Part shown: one piece after another, positions 27,511-38,129 of the stretch
Layout of the letters: each line of letters begins with the position of its first letter
How positions within the stretch are numbered: the first letter of the stretch is position 1
NCBI GenBank assembly: GCA_022072455.1
Contig: JAJVHY010000020.1
Span: 347,800-411,799 of the forward strand
Reading direction: 5' to 3'
Origin: Verrucomicrobiia bacterium
GTDB lineage: Bacteria; Verrucomicrobiota; Verrucomicrobiia; Palsa-1439
Length of the DNA stretch: 64,000 nucleotides
Notes under the pieces: model-generated
What the model was told of the DNA's origin: nothing
Database searches by the model: none
Seen by the model: only the letters and a program-made list of their open reading frames with translations
Made by a program: the position numbers and the translations under genes

Positions 27511-29091
27511 TTAACGGATCGCCGCGAGGGCGGCTTGTTCGTCTTTCGCGTAGGTCTTGATCAGTTTGTTGTAGACGGCGACTGCTTTTTTGTTCGGCTT
27601 GATCTCGCTGCCGGGAATCGGGTCGGTAAAGCCGGCCACGATCTCCTTCCACTTGGCCGGTTTGCCGGCCTGCTTGCAGTAGGCGTGCGCGGCGCGCAAG
27701 GCGGCCCCGAGCGCGGCGCTCTTGCTGATCTCAATGCGCGCGACGGGACAATTCAACACGTCGGCCATGATCTGCAAGACCGGCACATTCACAGAACCGC
27801 CACCGGTCGCCAGAATCTGGCGGGGTTTGACCTTCATCCAGGCCGAATGCAAGCGCATGGACATCATCTGCGCCTCGACCATCCCCCGGCAATTCGCGGC
27901 GGCATCGCGGTCGTCGAGGTTGATGCGGCGCAGGCCGGGCCGGGTCACGCGCGGGACGATTTCCGGCTCGAACCACGGCAGCAAAATCGCCCCGCCATTG
28001 CCGGGCTTCGTGCTCGTCAACGCGGCGTTGTAACTGTCCCAATCCAGGCTGTACATGTCGCGAATGCGTTCGCGCGCCAGCGAACCGTTTTTGAAACAGA
28101 TCAATGTCATGTAATCGCCCGTCGGCGCGCCGAAGACGTGCCCTTCCCCGCGCTCGTCGGTCTGGCAGCGTTTCATCAAGCCAAAATACGTGTAACTCGT
28201 CCCGAGGCTGATCGCGATCAACCCTTCCTCCAGCAGCCCCAACCCGATCAGACTGCACGGATTATCGCCCGACCACACGACCGCCAGCGCACCGGGATTC
28301 AGGCCAAACTTCTGCGCAAAATACGGACTGACTTTCCCGATGACTTTTCCCGACTCGACCAACGCCGGTAATTTCTTCCGCAAATCTTTGGCCGTCGCCT
28401 TGACCGCGCCGGCATGCCAGACGCGTTTCTTGATGTCCATCAAGTTCATCCCCGCGCCATCGCCGTGGTCAATCGGCGCGATCCGGCCGGCGAGGATCGA
28501 GGCCATGAACGAACTGACCAGCGCAATGCTGACCGTCTCTTCGTACCCGTCGGGGTCGCGCTTCGAGAATTTCCGAATCTGCGGCCCGGTAAAGCGCTCG
28601 AATGTGTCCGACCCGGTCGCCTGCACGACTTTTTTCACACCCCCGAGTGCCCGGCGAATCTCGGCACATTCAACGGTCGTGGACGAATCCATCCAGATCG
28701 GTGCGGTCTCGCGGGCGAAACAATGCTTGAGATTGTCCTTGAGCGACCGGGCGGGGTTGAGATTTTTCAACGCCTCTTCGGCGCGGTTGTTCAGGTACAC
28801 CGACCCGTGCTGTTGGCCGGAGCCGGAAATTGCAAGAATGTCGCCGAGCGCCACGCCTTCATTTTTCATCGTCGTGAACAAGGCGTCGAGCGCCTCGACC
28901 CACAACAGGGGCGGGCTGTGAATCACCAGCGGGTCGCTGCTGCGGAGCGTGCCGTTGTTGGTTTTGTAGTGCGGAAACGTCTTGTCGAAATTCAACGACG
29001 CCTCGTACACGACCTGGCGCGTGTCGAGGTCAATGACGATTGCCGACAGGCTTTGTGTGCTGGAATCGAGTCCAAGAAATAATCGAGCCAT
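27511..29091 (-). CDS. xylB: Xylulokinase-type FGGY carbohydrate kinase
   Basis: A 526-residue FGGY kinase that would phosphorylate D-xylulose to xylulose 5-phosphate. The N-terminal LFLGLDSSTQSLSAIV is the FGGY phosphate-binding start, SGSGQQHGSVYL and AVVWSGDNPCSLIGLG (catalytic Asp of the GDN motif) fit XylB, and ATGGGSVNVPVLQI is the ATP-binding FGGY signature 2. ATG 29091 has a GAGGT site 7 bases upstream. Nine further in-frame codons precede it but lack a site. It is on the opposite strand to the xylA operon 7 kb away, so it may be regulated separately. The length is close to the family's. Confidence 0.9.
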   Translation of the reverse strand: MARLFLGLDSSTQSLSAIVIDLDTRQVVYEASLNFDKTFPHYKTNNGTLRSSDPLVIHSPPLLWVEALDALFTTMKNEGVALGDILAISGSGQQHGSVYLNNRAEEALKNLNPARSLKDNLKHCFARETAPIWMDSSTTVECAEIRRALGGVKKVVQATGSDTFERFTGPQIRKFSKRDPDGYEETVSIALVSSFMASILAGRIAPIDHGDGAGMNLMDIKKRVWHAGAVKATAKDLRKKLPALVESGKVIGKVSPYFAQKFGLNPGALAVVWSGDNPCSLIGLGLLEEGLIAISLGTSYTYFGLMKRCQTDERGEGHVFGAPTGDYMTLICFKNGSLARERIRDMYSLDWDSYNAALTSTKPGNGGAILLPWFEPEIVPRVTRPGLRRINLDDRDAAANCRGMVEAQMMSMRLHSAWMKVKPRQILATGGGSVNVPVLQIMADVLNCPVARIEISKSAALGAALRAAHAYCKQAGKPAKWKEIVAGFTDPIPGSEIKPNKKAVAVYNKLIKTYAKDEQAALAAIR

Positions 29092-29208
29092 GAAATACCT
29101 CAGCGATACGGGTGGCATTTTAACAGGGCACCGGCGAAAAAACCAAACTCAAATTGCAGGGGCAAGACTCAGCGAATTTGGCACGAATTACACGAGTGGC
29201 GCTGCGGC

Positions 29209-29667
29209 CTAATCCATGGATTGGACGCGGGCTTGGGCAAGGAGAGTCTGAAAACGCTCCGCACCGAGATACCGGCGGACTTCGGGGCGGCCAAAAATAT
29301 CCTGCGTCAATCGCGGGTTAACCGTCACCAAATGATTCAGGAACGCATACGTCGTCTCCGCATTGCCGGTCGCGGCCAAGACCAAGGCGCATTGCAGATT
29401 GGCGGTACGACTGAAGGGTTCGTTCTCCAGCACCCGGTGATAGGCGACGACGGCATGCTCCAACCGGCCAGCCTGTTGCAGTCGTTGCGCGTACAACATC
29501 CACAACTCCGTACTCGCTTCGGGATTGGCGATGGCAACCTCCAATTCCGTGAGTGTCGGGCCGTCCGTGGTCCGGGATTCCGCAGCGGTCGTGTACAGAT
29601 AGGCCCCGCCGGCCACACAGGTCGCCAAGAGAACTGCCACGGCCGGTTTTCGCGAACGTTGAATCAT
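29209..29667 (-). CDS. Membrane-anchored TPR-like protein
   Basis: A 152-residue protein with an N-terminal basic patch and hydrophobic segment (MIQRSRKPAVAVLLATCVAGG), suggesting a signal anchor. Helical repeats follow with TPR character: LWMLYAQRLQQAGRLEHAVVAYHRVLENEP, read as LWMLYAQRLQQAGRLEHAV and AYHRVLENEP. The family is not identified. ATG 29667 is chosen because the hydrophobic segment starts right after it. The gene diverges from the large membrane protein gene at 29698, with only 30 bases between starts, so the promoters must overlap. Confidence 0.7.
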   Translation of the reverse strand: MIQRSRKPAVAVLLATCVAGGAYLYTTAAESRTTDGPTLTELEVAIANPEASTELWMLYAQRLQQAGRLEHAVVAYHRVLENEPFSRTANLQCALVLAATGNAETTYAFLNHLVTVNPRLTQDIFGRPEVRRYLGAERFQTLLAQARVQSMD

Positions 29668-29688
29668 ACCGTTGACTTGGCTTATAAC
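29659..29688 (+). promoter_or_regulatory. Possible sigma70 promoter of the xylan operon
   Basis: TTGAAT (29659-29664) and TATAAC (29683-29688) with an 18-base spacer precede the ATG at 29698 by 9 bases. The -35 box overlaps the start codon of the divergent TPR gene. A leader this short would leave little room for a ribosome binding site, so this is tentative. Confidence 0.3.
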
Positions 29689-29697
29689 ACCGGCCAC

Positions 29698-32388
29698 ATG
29701 CCGGTGCAAGCCAACGCCGCGACCGCACGCCTCCAACCGTGGTGGCGCTGGGGCGCTGCGTGTCTGGTCCTGGCAGCTCTGCAAATGTGGTGGGCCGGCT
29801 ATGAACTCGGCGTCGGCAACCAATCGATCCAAGTCCCGTTCCTGCTCCGGCTGCATGACGCCACGCTGTTCGCCCGCGATGTGATGGTGACAACCACACT
29901 GGAGCGGTACCCGACCTTGTTCTACCGGGTCGTGGCGCAAGCCTTGCCGGTGGTCGCGCTGCCGACGTTGTATGCCGGGCTGCATCTGCTGGCGACGACA
30001 GGCGTGTTCCTGGCCGTCGTGGCACTGGCGCGGGGGATGTTCCAATCCGATCGCGTGGCGGGCATCGGTTGCCTCCTCTTGCTGGCCGGGCAGCATCAGG
30101 CGCTGGCGGAACAAACGCTCTACTCGACCGGGTTCACCCACACCTGGGCTGTGTTCCCGCTCACACTCGCCGCACTGGCGTTGCTGTACCACAACCGGCC
30201 GTTCTTGGCGTTCGCGTTGGCCGGCCTCAGTTTTAATATCCATGCCCTCGAAGCTGGCCAACTGCTGTTGGTGCTGAGCGCGTGGGCGGTGTGCTCGGTT
30301 CCACTGCGCAAACTGGCCGGCCTGGTCGCCGTCTTCCTCCTGCTGGCCCTGCCAACGCTCGTGCCGATGCTCCTTCACCGGGAACATTTCGACGCCACCT
30401 GGCTGCAACTCATGCACGTCCGCTCCGCGCATCACAGTTTTCCGTTCACATGGTGGCGGCCTGGTGAGCCGGACGTGCCGCGCTTCCTGCTGATCCTCGC
30501 ACTGGCCGGCGTTGCGCTGAGCCTGAATCCCGGCCCGCAACTCCGCAAAACGCTGCTGCTGACCGGCGGCGTGATGGTTTTGTTTGTCGCCGGCATTCTG
30601 TTCACAGAAATCTGGCCGAACCCGTTATTCATCCGCGCCCAACTCTTTCGCAGTTCCCGGTTTCTCCTGATCCTCGCCCTGCTCTGCGTCGCCGCCGGCT
30701 GCGCGCGGGGGTGGCGCAACCGGCTCGAATTCATCCCGGCCACGCTGACGTTTCTCTGTCTCGCGTTGCCGCCGTGGCTGGGGCTGTTGCCGGTGGCAGT
30801 GGTGGTGGCAACGGTGGCGGCACTGGCGAATCGCCGGTTGCTCTGGCAGCAAGCAGCCTTGGCCGGCAGCGCAGTATTGGTGAGCCTCGCGGCGTGGCGG
30901 ACGATTGATTTCGTGTTGGCCGTCCGCCCCACGCTCGCGTTGCATCGGCCCGAAGCCGGCAACGAACCGGCGTGGGTGGACGTCCAAACCTGGGCCCGCG
31001 ACCACACGCCGCAGGACGCATTGTTTCTCACCCCGGCGCAGATGAACGGTTTCCGCGTTCACTCGCAACGCGCCATCGTCGGCGAGTGGCGCGACGGCAC
31101 CCAGTTGTTCTTCAGTTCGGCCTTCGCCAGGCCATGGTGGGAACGAATGAACTTGCTGCAACCCGGCCTGCGGCTCGCCCCCGATGGCAAACGCCTGCTC
31201 GTGCAAGGCCGGTCCCTCTCGCAACTCACCGACGGCGACCTGCTCACGCTGGCGGAAAAATTCACGGCGAGTCATCTGGTTGTCGCCGCCGAGCCGCCCC
31301 GGAAATTGATGCTGCTGTATCGCAACCAACACTGGGCGGTGTACCGGCCGGAAGTGGCTCCGGAGCCTGTGGTGGCGGCGGACCCGCTGGCTGAACAAGA
31401 GCGTTTCCTCACGGAAGTGGTCCGGCCCAATATCGAGAAACACCGGCGGAGCAATGTCCGCCTGCAAATTCTCGATGCCGCCGGGCGACCGCTGTACGAC
31501 GCGGATTACCGGGTGACACAAACCGGTAATTGGGCCGGGTTCGATTGCCGGGTGGTCACCGGCTGGTGGCGGAACATCGAGCCGCAAGACGGGCAACGCC
31601 AGTATGCCGAGTTGGAGCAGGCGCTCAGGCCGGGCGGGACCACGGAGTTCAGTTCCCTCGCCGGCTTCGCCCCCGCCTGGTTCAGTGCGAAACCAGACCC
31701 CCAACGGCTCGTCAAACACGCGCTGGATTTGGTGACCCGGTATGCGGACCGGGTGGAGTATTGGCAGTTGACCGACCAAGGGGTGTTCATCAATTACGCG
31801 ACCAATCTCGTCGGGGCGCTACGGGGAAAATTTCCCCAGATCAAACTCGGCCTCAGCGACGCGCCGCGGCTGGATCAGTTGGACACGCGCCGGGGCTTGG
31901 AAGATGTGCGCCGGATTTCGGGTTTGGATTTTGTCGCGTTACGCTGCCGGCAACCGTGGGGGGTGTGGGCGGCACCACAGTTGTTGTATGAATTGTTCGA
32001 TGCGTTCGCGAAGGAAGGCGTGCGGATTCATGTGACGGAAATCGCCGCGCCGGCGGACGGGTGGATTGAAGGGCCAGTTCGCCGCCATGCGCAATGGACG
32101 CCGGCCTTGCAGGCGGAATATTGCCGGCTGGTGGAAATGGTGGCGTTCAGTCATCCGGCTGTGGACGTGATTGTCGGCGACCCGCGACCGTGGCGGACGA
32201 CGACGAATGGGACGGTGGCGCTGGATGGCACGCTCAATTTTCGCGGCTATCACGGTGGGTATGAAATTGAAGTGACACCACCCGCCGGGCAACCGGTGAA
32301 GGCGGCGTTCACCGTCGAACCGACCGGCGCAAACAGTTACCGGTTTCAACTGGATGCCGGCGGCCGCCATCTCGGGCTGGTCAAATGA
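29698..32388 (+). CDS. Multi-pass membrane protein fused to degenerate GH10-like domain
   Basis: An 896-residue two-part protein. Residues 1-430 hold roughly ten membrane segments with a layout like the DUF6798 or glycosyltransferase-type polytopic families. Residues 560-896 resemble GH10 endo-xylanases: TQTGNWAGF, VEYWQLTDQGVF, LDFVALRCRQPWGVW, IHVTEIAAP, FSHPAVDVIVGD and the C-terminal LNFRGYHGGYEIEV. The nucleophile Glu is retained (Glu781 in VTEI). The acid/base Asn-Glu is replaced by Asp693-Gln694, so normal xylanase activity is unlikely. ATGA overlap with the GH3 gene places it at the head of the xylan operon. It could bind xylan or xylo-oligosaccharides at the membrane. Confidence 0.8.
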   Translation: MPVQANAATARLQPWWRWGAACLVLAALQMWWAGYELGVGNQSIQVPFLLRLHDATLFARDVMVTTTLERYPTLFYRVVAQALPVVALPTLYAGLHLLATTGVFLAVVALARGMFQSDRVAGIGCLLLLAGQHQALAEQTLYSTGFTHTWAVFPLTLAALALLYHNRPFLAFALAGLSFNIHALEAGQLLLVLSAWAVCSVPLRKLAGLVAVFLLLALPTLVPMLLHREHFDATWLQLMHVRSAHHSFPFTWWRPGEPDVPRFLLILALAGVALSLNPGPQLRKTLLLTGGVMVLFVAGILFTEIWPNPLFIRAQLFRSSRFLLILALLCVAAGCARGWRNRLEFIPATLTFLCLALPPWLGLLPVAVVVATVAALANRRLLWQQAALAGSAVLVSLAAWRTIDFVLAVRPTLALHRPEAGNEPAWVDVQTWARDHTPQDALFLTPAQMNGFRVHSQRAIVGEWRDGTQLFFSSAFARPWWERMNLLQPGLRLAPDGKRLLVQGRSLSQLTDGDLLTLAEKFTASHLVVAAEPPRKLMLLYRNQHWAVYRPEVAPEPVVAADPLAEQERFLTEVVRPNIEKHRRSNVRLQILDAAGRPLYDADYRVTQTGNWAGFDCRVVTGWWRNIEPQDGQRQYAELEQALRPGGTTEFSSLAGFAPAWFSAKPDPQRLVKHALDLVTRYADRVEYWQLTDQGVFINYATNLVGALRGKFPQIKLGLSDAPRLDQLDTRRGLEDVRRISGLDFVALRCRQPWGVWAAPQLLYELFDAFAKEGVRIHVTEIAAPADGWIEGPVRRHAQWTPALQAEYCRLVEMVAFSHPAVDVIVGDPRPWRTTTNGTVALDGTLNFRGYHGGYEIEVTPPAGQPVKAAFTVEPTGANSYRFQLDAGGRHLGLVK

Positions 32389-34562
32389 AAGCGTTGCTCG
32401 TTGGCCTGTTCCTGACTGGGATGGTAGCCGCGGAAGACCGGCCGGTTTTTCGCGATCCGGCGTGTCCGCTCGCGGAGCGCGTCGAGGATTTGCTCGGACA
32501 CTTGTCGTTGATTGAGAAGATCGGCTTTTTTGAAGTGGATAATCCGGCCATTCCGCGGTTGGGGATTCCGGCCTTGAGTTGGTGGGGCGAATGCGTGCAC
32601 GGGGTCTCGCACACGGGACCGGCAACAGTCTTTCCGGCCGCGATCGGTTTGGCGGCCACGTGGGATACGAACCTGCTGACGCGGGTGGCGACAGCCATCA
32701 ACTTGGAAGCGCTCGCGAAACATGCGACGGCACCCACGAACCGGTTTCATGGGTTGATGTTTTGGTCGCCGGTGCTGGATCTGGCGCGCGATCCGCGCTG
32801 GGGCCGGACGGAACTCACTTACGGCGAAGATCCGCATCTGGCGGCGCGGTTGGGGGTGGCCTTCATCCAAGCGCTCCAAGGGGCTGACGGGAACTCGATC
32901 CAACTCGTCGCCATGCCGAAACATTTCGGCGCGCACGGGCAGGAGACGCTGCGGCATTCCACCGCGCCGACGATTTCGGCGCGGGCATTGCGCGAGTATT
33001 ACCTCGAACCGTTCCGGGCCGGGGTCATGGAGGGCGGGGCGCTGGGTTGCATGACCGCCTACTCCGGCATCAACGGCACTCCCTGCATGATCAACCAATG
33101 GCTGTTGACCGACCTGTTGCGCGGTGAGTGGGGATTTCAGGGCGCGGTCGTGACCGATTGGGGTTCGCCGGACACCATTCTCAAAAACTACAAACTGGTC
33201 TCCACCAACATTGACATGATTGCGCTGGGGTTGATCGCCGGGATTGACGTCTTTGGGCAGTCCACCAGCACGCGCACGGCGATGATCAACGCCGTGAAGA
33301 GCGGCGCGGTCCCGGAACCGGTTTTGGACGCCTCACTGCGCCGGTCGCTGGCGTTGCGGTTCCGGCTCGGCTTGTTTGACCCGCCAGAACACCGGCTAGA
33401 CCAGCAGGTGCCGACCAACGTGGTCGGATGCGCGGAACACATTGCGTTGGCATTGGAAGCGAGCCGGAAAGCCATCGTCCTGTTGAAGAACACCCCGGTG
33501 CCTGGACGTTTTACGCCAACCCCGTTGCTGCCCTTGGACCGGCAGCGCATTGACTCCGTGGCGGTGATCGGCTCGCACGCCAACCGGGTGTTTCTCGGTG
33601 CCTACAGCGGCAAACCGGCGTTACCGGCGGTAACAACGTTCGAGGGCGTGGTTAGTCGCGGCACGGACCGGTTGATTGTCCGGCAGGTGCCGTGGACCGA
33701 TTTGGATGAGCGCCCGCGCAAGAAGAAGGACGATCCTGCCGATCTCAAGGCACTTGACGAACAGAAACAAAATATCGCTGCAGCCATTGACGCCGCCGCG
33801 CGATCGGACGTGGCGGTGGTCGTGCTGGGTTTGAGTCGGCGCATTGAGTCCGAAGGCCGCGACCGGACGGACCTGAACCTGCCGAAAGACCAACAGGAAT
33901 TCGTCGAGAAAGTTTTCGCCGTCAACCCGGCTACCATCGTCGTCCTCATCAACGGCAGCCCCCTCGCCATCAACTGGCTCCACCAACACGTCCCGGCCAT
34001 CCTCGAAGCCTGGTACCCCGGCGAGCAAGGCGGCACCGCCATCGCCGACGTGCTCTTTGGCGACTACAATCCCGCCGGTCGCCTGCCCCTCACCTTCTAC
34101 ACCGGCCTCGAGCAACTCCCGAATCTTTTTGACTACGAAATCAGCCTCGGCCGCACCTACATGTATTTGCCCACACCACCACTCTACCCCTTCGGCCACG
34201 GCTTGAGCTACACCTGTTTCGACTACCAGAATCTCCGCGTCACCCAAACTCCGACGACCATCACCGTCACCGTGGACATCACCAACAGCGGGGATCGTGC
34301 CGGTGACGAAGTCGCGCAGCTTTACGTTCGCGAACTCGATGCGCCCTGGCCGGTGCCGCTGAAACAACTCCGCGGTTTTCAACGCGTTCACATTCCCGTC
34401 GGGGCGACCCGCCCGGTCACCTTCACGCTCAAAGTCGCCGACCTCGCCCGCTGGGATGAAACCCGCCATGCGTTCGTCGTCCGCCCCGGCATCTTTGAAC
34501 TCATGGTGGGCGCCTCGTCAGCGGATATTCGGGTCACGGCCAGACTGCGGGTTGGGTCATGA
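32385..34562 (+). CDS. Secreted GH3 glycosidase (beta-xylosidase/glucosidase type)
   Basis: A 725-residue family 3 glycoside hydrolase with an N-terminal signal peptide (MKALLVGLFLTGMVAAEDRP). The order is (beta/alpha)8 domain with RDPRWGRTELTYGEDPHL, KHFGAHGQ and the nucleophile Asp258 in VVTDWGSP, then the alpha/beta sandwich (AIVLLKN, EAWYPGEQGGTAIADVLFG), then a C-terminal fibronectin-III-like domain (GDEVAQLYVRELD). Subfamily features fit bacterial beta-xylosidases. The specificity is inferred from xylA next door. Its last third is nearly identical to that of the next gene. ATGA overlaps join it to both neighbours. Confidence 0.93.
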   Translation: MKALLVGLFLTGMVAAEDRPVFRDPACPLAERVEDLLGHLSLIEKIGFFEVDNPAIPRLGIPALSWWGECVHGVSHTGPATVFPAAIGLAATWDTNLLTRVATAINLEALAKHATAPTNRFHGLMFWSPVLDLARDPRWGRTELTYGEDPHLAARLGVAFIQALQGADGNSIQLVAMPKHFGAHGQETLRHSTAPTISARALREYYLEPFRAGVMEGGALGCMTAYSGINGTPCMINQWLLTDLLRGEWGFQGAVVTDWGSPDTILKNYKLVSTNIDMIALGLIAGIDVFGQSTSTRTAMINAVKSGAVPEPVLDASLRRSLALRFRLGLFDPPEHRLDQQVPTNVVGCAEHIALALEASRKAIVLLKNTPVPGRFTPTPLLPLDRQRIDSVAVIGSHANRVFLGAYSGKPALPAVTTFEGVVSRGTDRLIVRQVPWTDLDERPRKKKDDPADLKALDEQKQNIAAAIDAAARSDVAVVVLGLSRRIESEGRDRTDLNLPKDQQEFVEKVFAVNPATIVVLINGSPLAINWLHQHVPAILEAWYPGEQGGTAIADVLFGDYNPAGRLPLTFYTGLEQLPNLFDYEISLGRTYMYLPTPPLYPFGHGLSYTCFDYQNLRVTQTPTTITVTVDITNSGDRAGDEVAQLYVRELDAPWPVPLKQLRGFQRVHIPVGATRPVTFTLKVADLARWDETRHAFVVRPGIFELMVGASSADIRVTARLRVGS
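33852..34532 (+). repeat. Homogenised 681-bp repeat, copy 1 (GH3 3' part)
   Basis: This stretch of the first GH3 gene is almost identical at DNA level to 36029-36709 of the second, with the same length and the same frame. The sequences flanking it on the 5' side differ much more. The abrupt change suggests recent gene conversion, not a recent duplication of the whole gene. Confidence 0.8.
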
Positions 34563-36736
34563 GGCGCTTCGTCGTTCTGCTATTAAGCGCGACCGTGGTG
34601 CTCGGCCACGAACTGCCGGTTTATCTCGATCCGGATTGTCCGGTGGCGGAGCGCGTCGAGGATTTGATCGGGCATTTGTCGTTGCCCGAGAAGATTGGTT
34701 TGTTTGAGACGGAGAATCCTCCCATCCCGCGCCTTGGGGTGCCGACGCGGAGCTGGTGGAATGAAGGTGTGCATGGGGTGGCGCGCGCCGGGCGCGCGAC
34801 GATGTTTCCGGCGGCAATCGGGTTGGCGGCAACGTGGGACGTGGAGTTGCTGACGCGCGTGGCCACCGTGATCAGCGACGAAGCGCGCGCCAAACATAAT
34901 CTGGCCCCGACCAACCGGTATCACGGGCTGACGTACTGGGCTCCGTGCGTGGATCTGGCGCGCGATCCGCGCTGGGGCCGCATTGAGGAAACGTATGGTG
35001 AGGATCCACACCTCACCGCCCGGTTGGGAGTCGCGTACGTAAAAGCCATGCAAGGTGACGATCCGCGGTACCTCAAGCTCGTCGCCACACCAAAACATTT
35101 TGCGGCGCACGCGCAGGAAACCGCCCGGCATTCGACGGCGCCGACCATCGCGCCGCGGACATTGCGCGAGTATTACCTCGAACCGTTCCGGGCCTGTTTC
35201 GTCGAAGGCGGCGCGCGGTCGGTCATGACGGCCTATTCCGGCATCAACGGCGTCCCCTGCATGATCAATCAATGGCTGCTCACCGATCTGCTACGCGGCG
35301 AATGGGGTTTCCAAGGTGCCGTCGTAACGGATTGGAATGCGCCCAACACGATCAAAAACAATTTCAAGTTGACGGCGAATCATGCGGAGACGGTGGCGTT
35401 GGGGCTGGTGGCCGGCATTGATATCTTCTGCCAGCCCGGCGGTATTCACACGGCGTTGACCGAGGCGGTCACCAGCGGGCTGGTGCCGGCAAGCGTGTTG
35501 GACGCCGCGTTGCGCCGGTCACTGCGACTGCGGTTCGAACTGGGTGAATTCGACCCGCTCGACCGCGTATGGCACCGGCAGATTCCACCCGATGTGATCG
35601 GGTGTTCGAACCACGTGGCGCTCGCGCGGGAGGCCAGCCAAAAAGCCATCGTGCTGTTGAAGAACGCGCCAGTCGCCGGCCGCAACTCGCCCACCCCGCT
35701 CCTGCCCCTCGACCGGGAAAAATTGGAATCCATCGCCGTCATCGGCTCGCATGCCAACCGGATCTTCCTCGGCGCGTACAGCGGCGATCCCGCGCAACCG
35801 GCGGTGACCACGTTGCAAGGTGTCACAAACCACGTGAGTGACCGGGTCATCGTCCGGCATGTCCCACACATTGACCTTGATGAACGGCGGCGCCGGTTGA
35901 AGAAGAACGAAACCCTCGACCCCAAAACCATTGACGAAGAGAAACAAAACCTGGCCGCCGCCTTGGACGCCGCCGCGCGATCGGATGTGGCGGTGGTTGT
36001 GCTCGGGCTAAGTTCCCGGATCGAAGCGGAAGGCCGCGACCGGACGGACCTGAACCTGCCGAAAGACCAACAGGAATTCGTCGAGAAAGTTTTCGCCGTC
36101 AACCCGGCCACCATCGTCGTCCTCATCAACGGCAGCCCGCTCGCCGTCAACTGGCTCCACCAACACGTCCCGGCCATCCTCGAAGCTTGGTACCCCGGCG
36201 AGCAAGGCGGCACCGCCATCGCCGACGTGCTCTTTGGCGACTACAATCCCGCCGGTCGCCTGCCTATCACGTTCTACGCCGGCCTCGAACAACTCCCGAA
36301 TCTTTTCGACTACGAAATCAGCCTCGGCCGCACTTACATGTATTTGCCCACACCACCGCTCTACCCCTTCGGCCACGGCTTGAGCTACACCTGTTTCGAC
36401 TACCAGAATCTCCGCGTCACCCAAACTCCGACGACCATCACCGTCACCGTGGACATCACCAACAGCGGGGGGCGTGCCGGTGACGAAGTCGCGCAGCTTT
36501 ACGTTCGCGAACTTGATGCGCCCTGGCCGGTGCCGCTGAAACAACTCCGCGGTTTTCAACGCGTTCACATTCCCGTCGGGGCGACCCGCCCGGTCACCTT
36601 CACGCTCAAAGTCGCCGACCTCGCCCGCTGGGATGAAACCCGCCATGCGTTCGTCGTCCGCCCCGGCATCTTTGAACTCATGGTGGGCGCCTCGTCAGCG
36701 GATATTCGGATCTTGGCTCCACTCCGAATCGACTAA
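34559..36736 (+). CDS. Secreted GH3 glycosidase, tandem paralogue
   Basis: A 725-residue GH3 enzyme, the same length as its upstream neighbour. It has a signal peptide (MRRFVVLLLSATVVLGHELP), catalytic domain motifs RDPRWGRIEETYGEDPHL and KHFAAHAQ, nucleophile Asp258 in VVTDWNAP, alpha/beta sandwich and fibronectin-III-like tail. The residue after the WN of the nucleophile loop differs from the paralogue (WNAP against WGSP), so the two may prefer different substrates. The 5' two thirds are diverged and the 3' third is nearly identical. It is followed by a 76-base gap, then xylA. Confidence 0.93.
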   Translation: MRRFVVLLLSATVVLGHELPVYLDPDCPVAERVEDLIGHLSLPEKIGLFETENPPIPRLGVPTRSWWNEGVHGVARAGRATMFPAAIGLAATWDVELLTRVATVISDEARAKHNLAPTNRYHGLTYWAPCVDLARDPRWGRIEETYGEDPHLTARLGVAYVKAMQGDDPRYLKLVATPKHFAAHAQETARHSTAPTIAPRTLREYYLEPFRACFVEGGARSVMTAYSGINGVPCMINQWLLTDLLRGEWGFQGAVVTDWNAPNTIKNNFKLTANHAETVALGLVAGIDIFCQPGGIHTALTEAVTSGLVPASVLDAALRRSLRLRFELGEFDPLDRVWHRQIPPDVIGCSNHVALAREASQKAIVLLKNAPVAGRNSPTPLLPLDREKLESIAVIGSHANRIFLGAYSGDPAQPAVTTLQGVTNHVSDRVIVRHVPHIDLDERRRRLKKNETLDPKTIDEEKQNLAAALDAAARSDVAVVVLGLSSRIEAEGRDRTDLNLPKDQQEFVEKVFAVNPATIVVLINGSPLAVNWLHQHVPAILEAWYPGEQGGTAIADVLFGDYNPAGRLPITFYAGLEQLPNLFDYEISLGRTYMYLPTPPLYPFGHGLSYTCFDYQNLRVTQTPTTITVTVDITNSGGRAGDEVAQLYVRELDAPWPVPLKQLRGFQRVHIPVGATRPVTFTLKVADLARWDETRHAFVVRPGIFELMVGASSADIRILAPLRID
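36029..36709 (+). repeat. Homogenised 681-bp repeat, copy 2 (GH3 3' part)
   Basis: Partner of 33852-34532 at an offset of exactly 2177 bases. Only scattered single-base differences are visible, for example around 36245-36300, while the sequence before 36029 diverges sharply. Confidence 0.8.
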
Positions 36737-36812
36737 ATCCCGCAGTTGCAAATCCCGGCGACGCCCCCTATAAAACACGCCACAAACTTTCACCCAACTG
36801 GAGATTAGCACC

Positions 36813-38115
<1,303 letters not shown>

Positions 38116-38129
<14 letters not shown>

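Noticed and set aside
29221..29697. 159-codon N-terminal extension of the membrane/GH10-like protein
   Set aside because: It is the antisense of the TPR gene. The first membrane segment follows ATG 29698.
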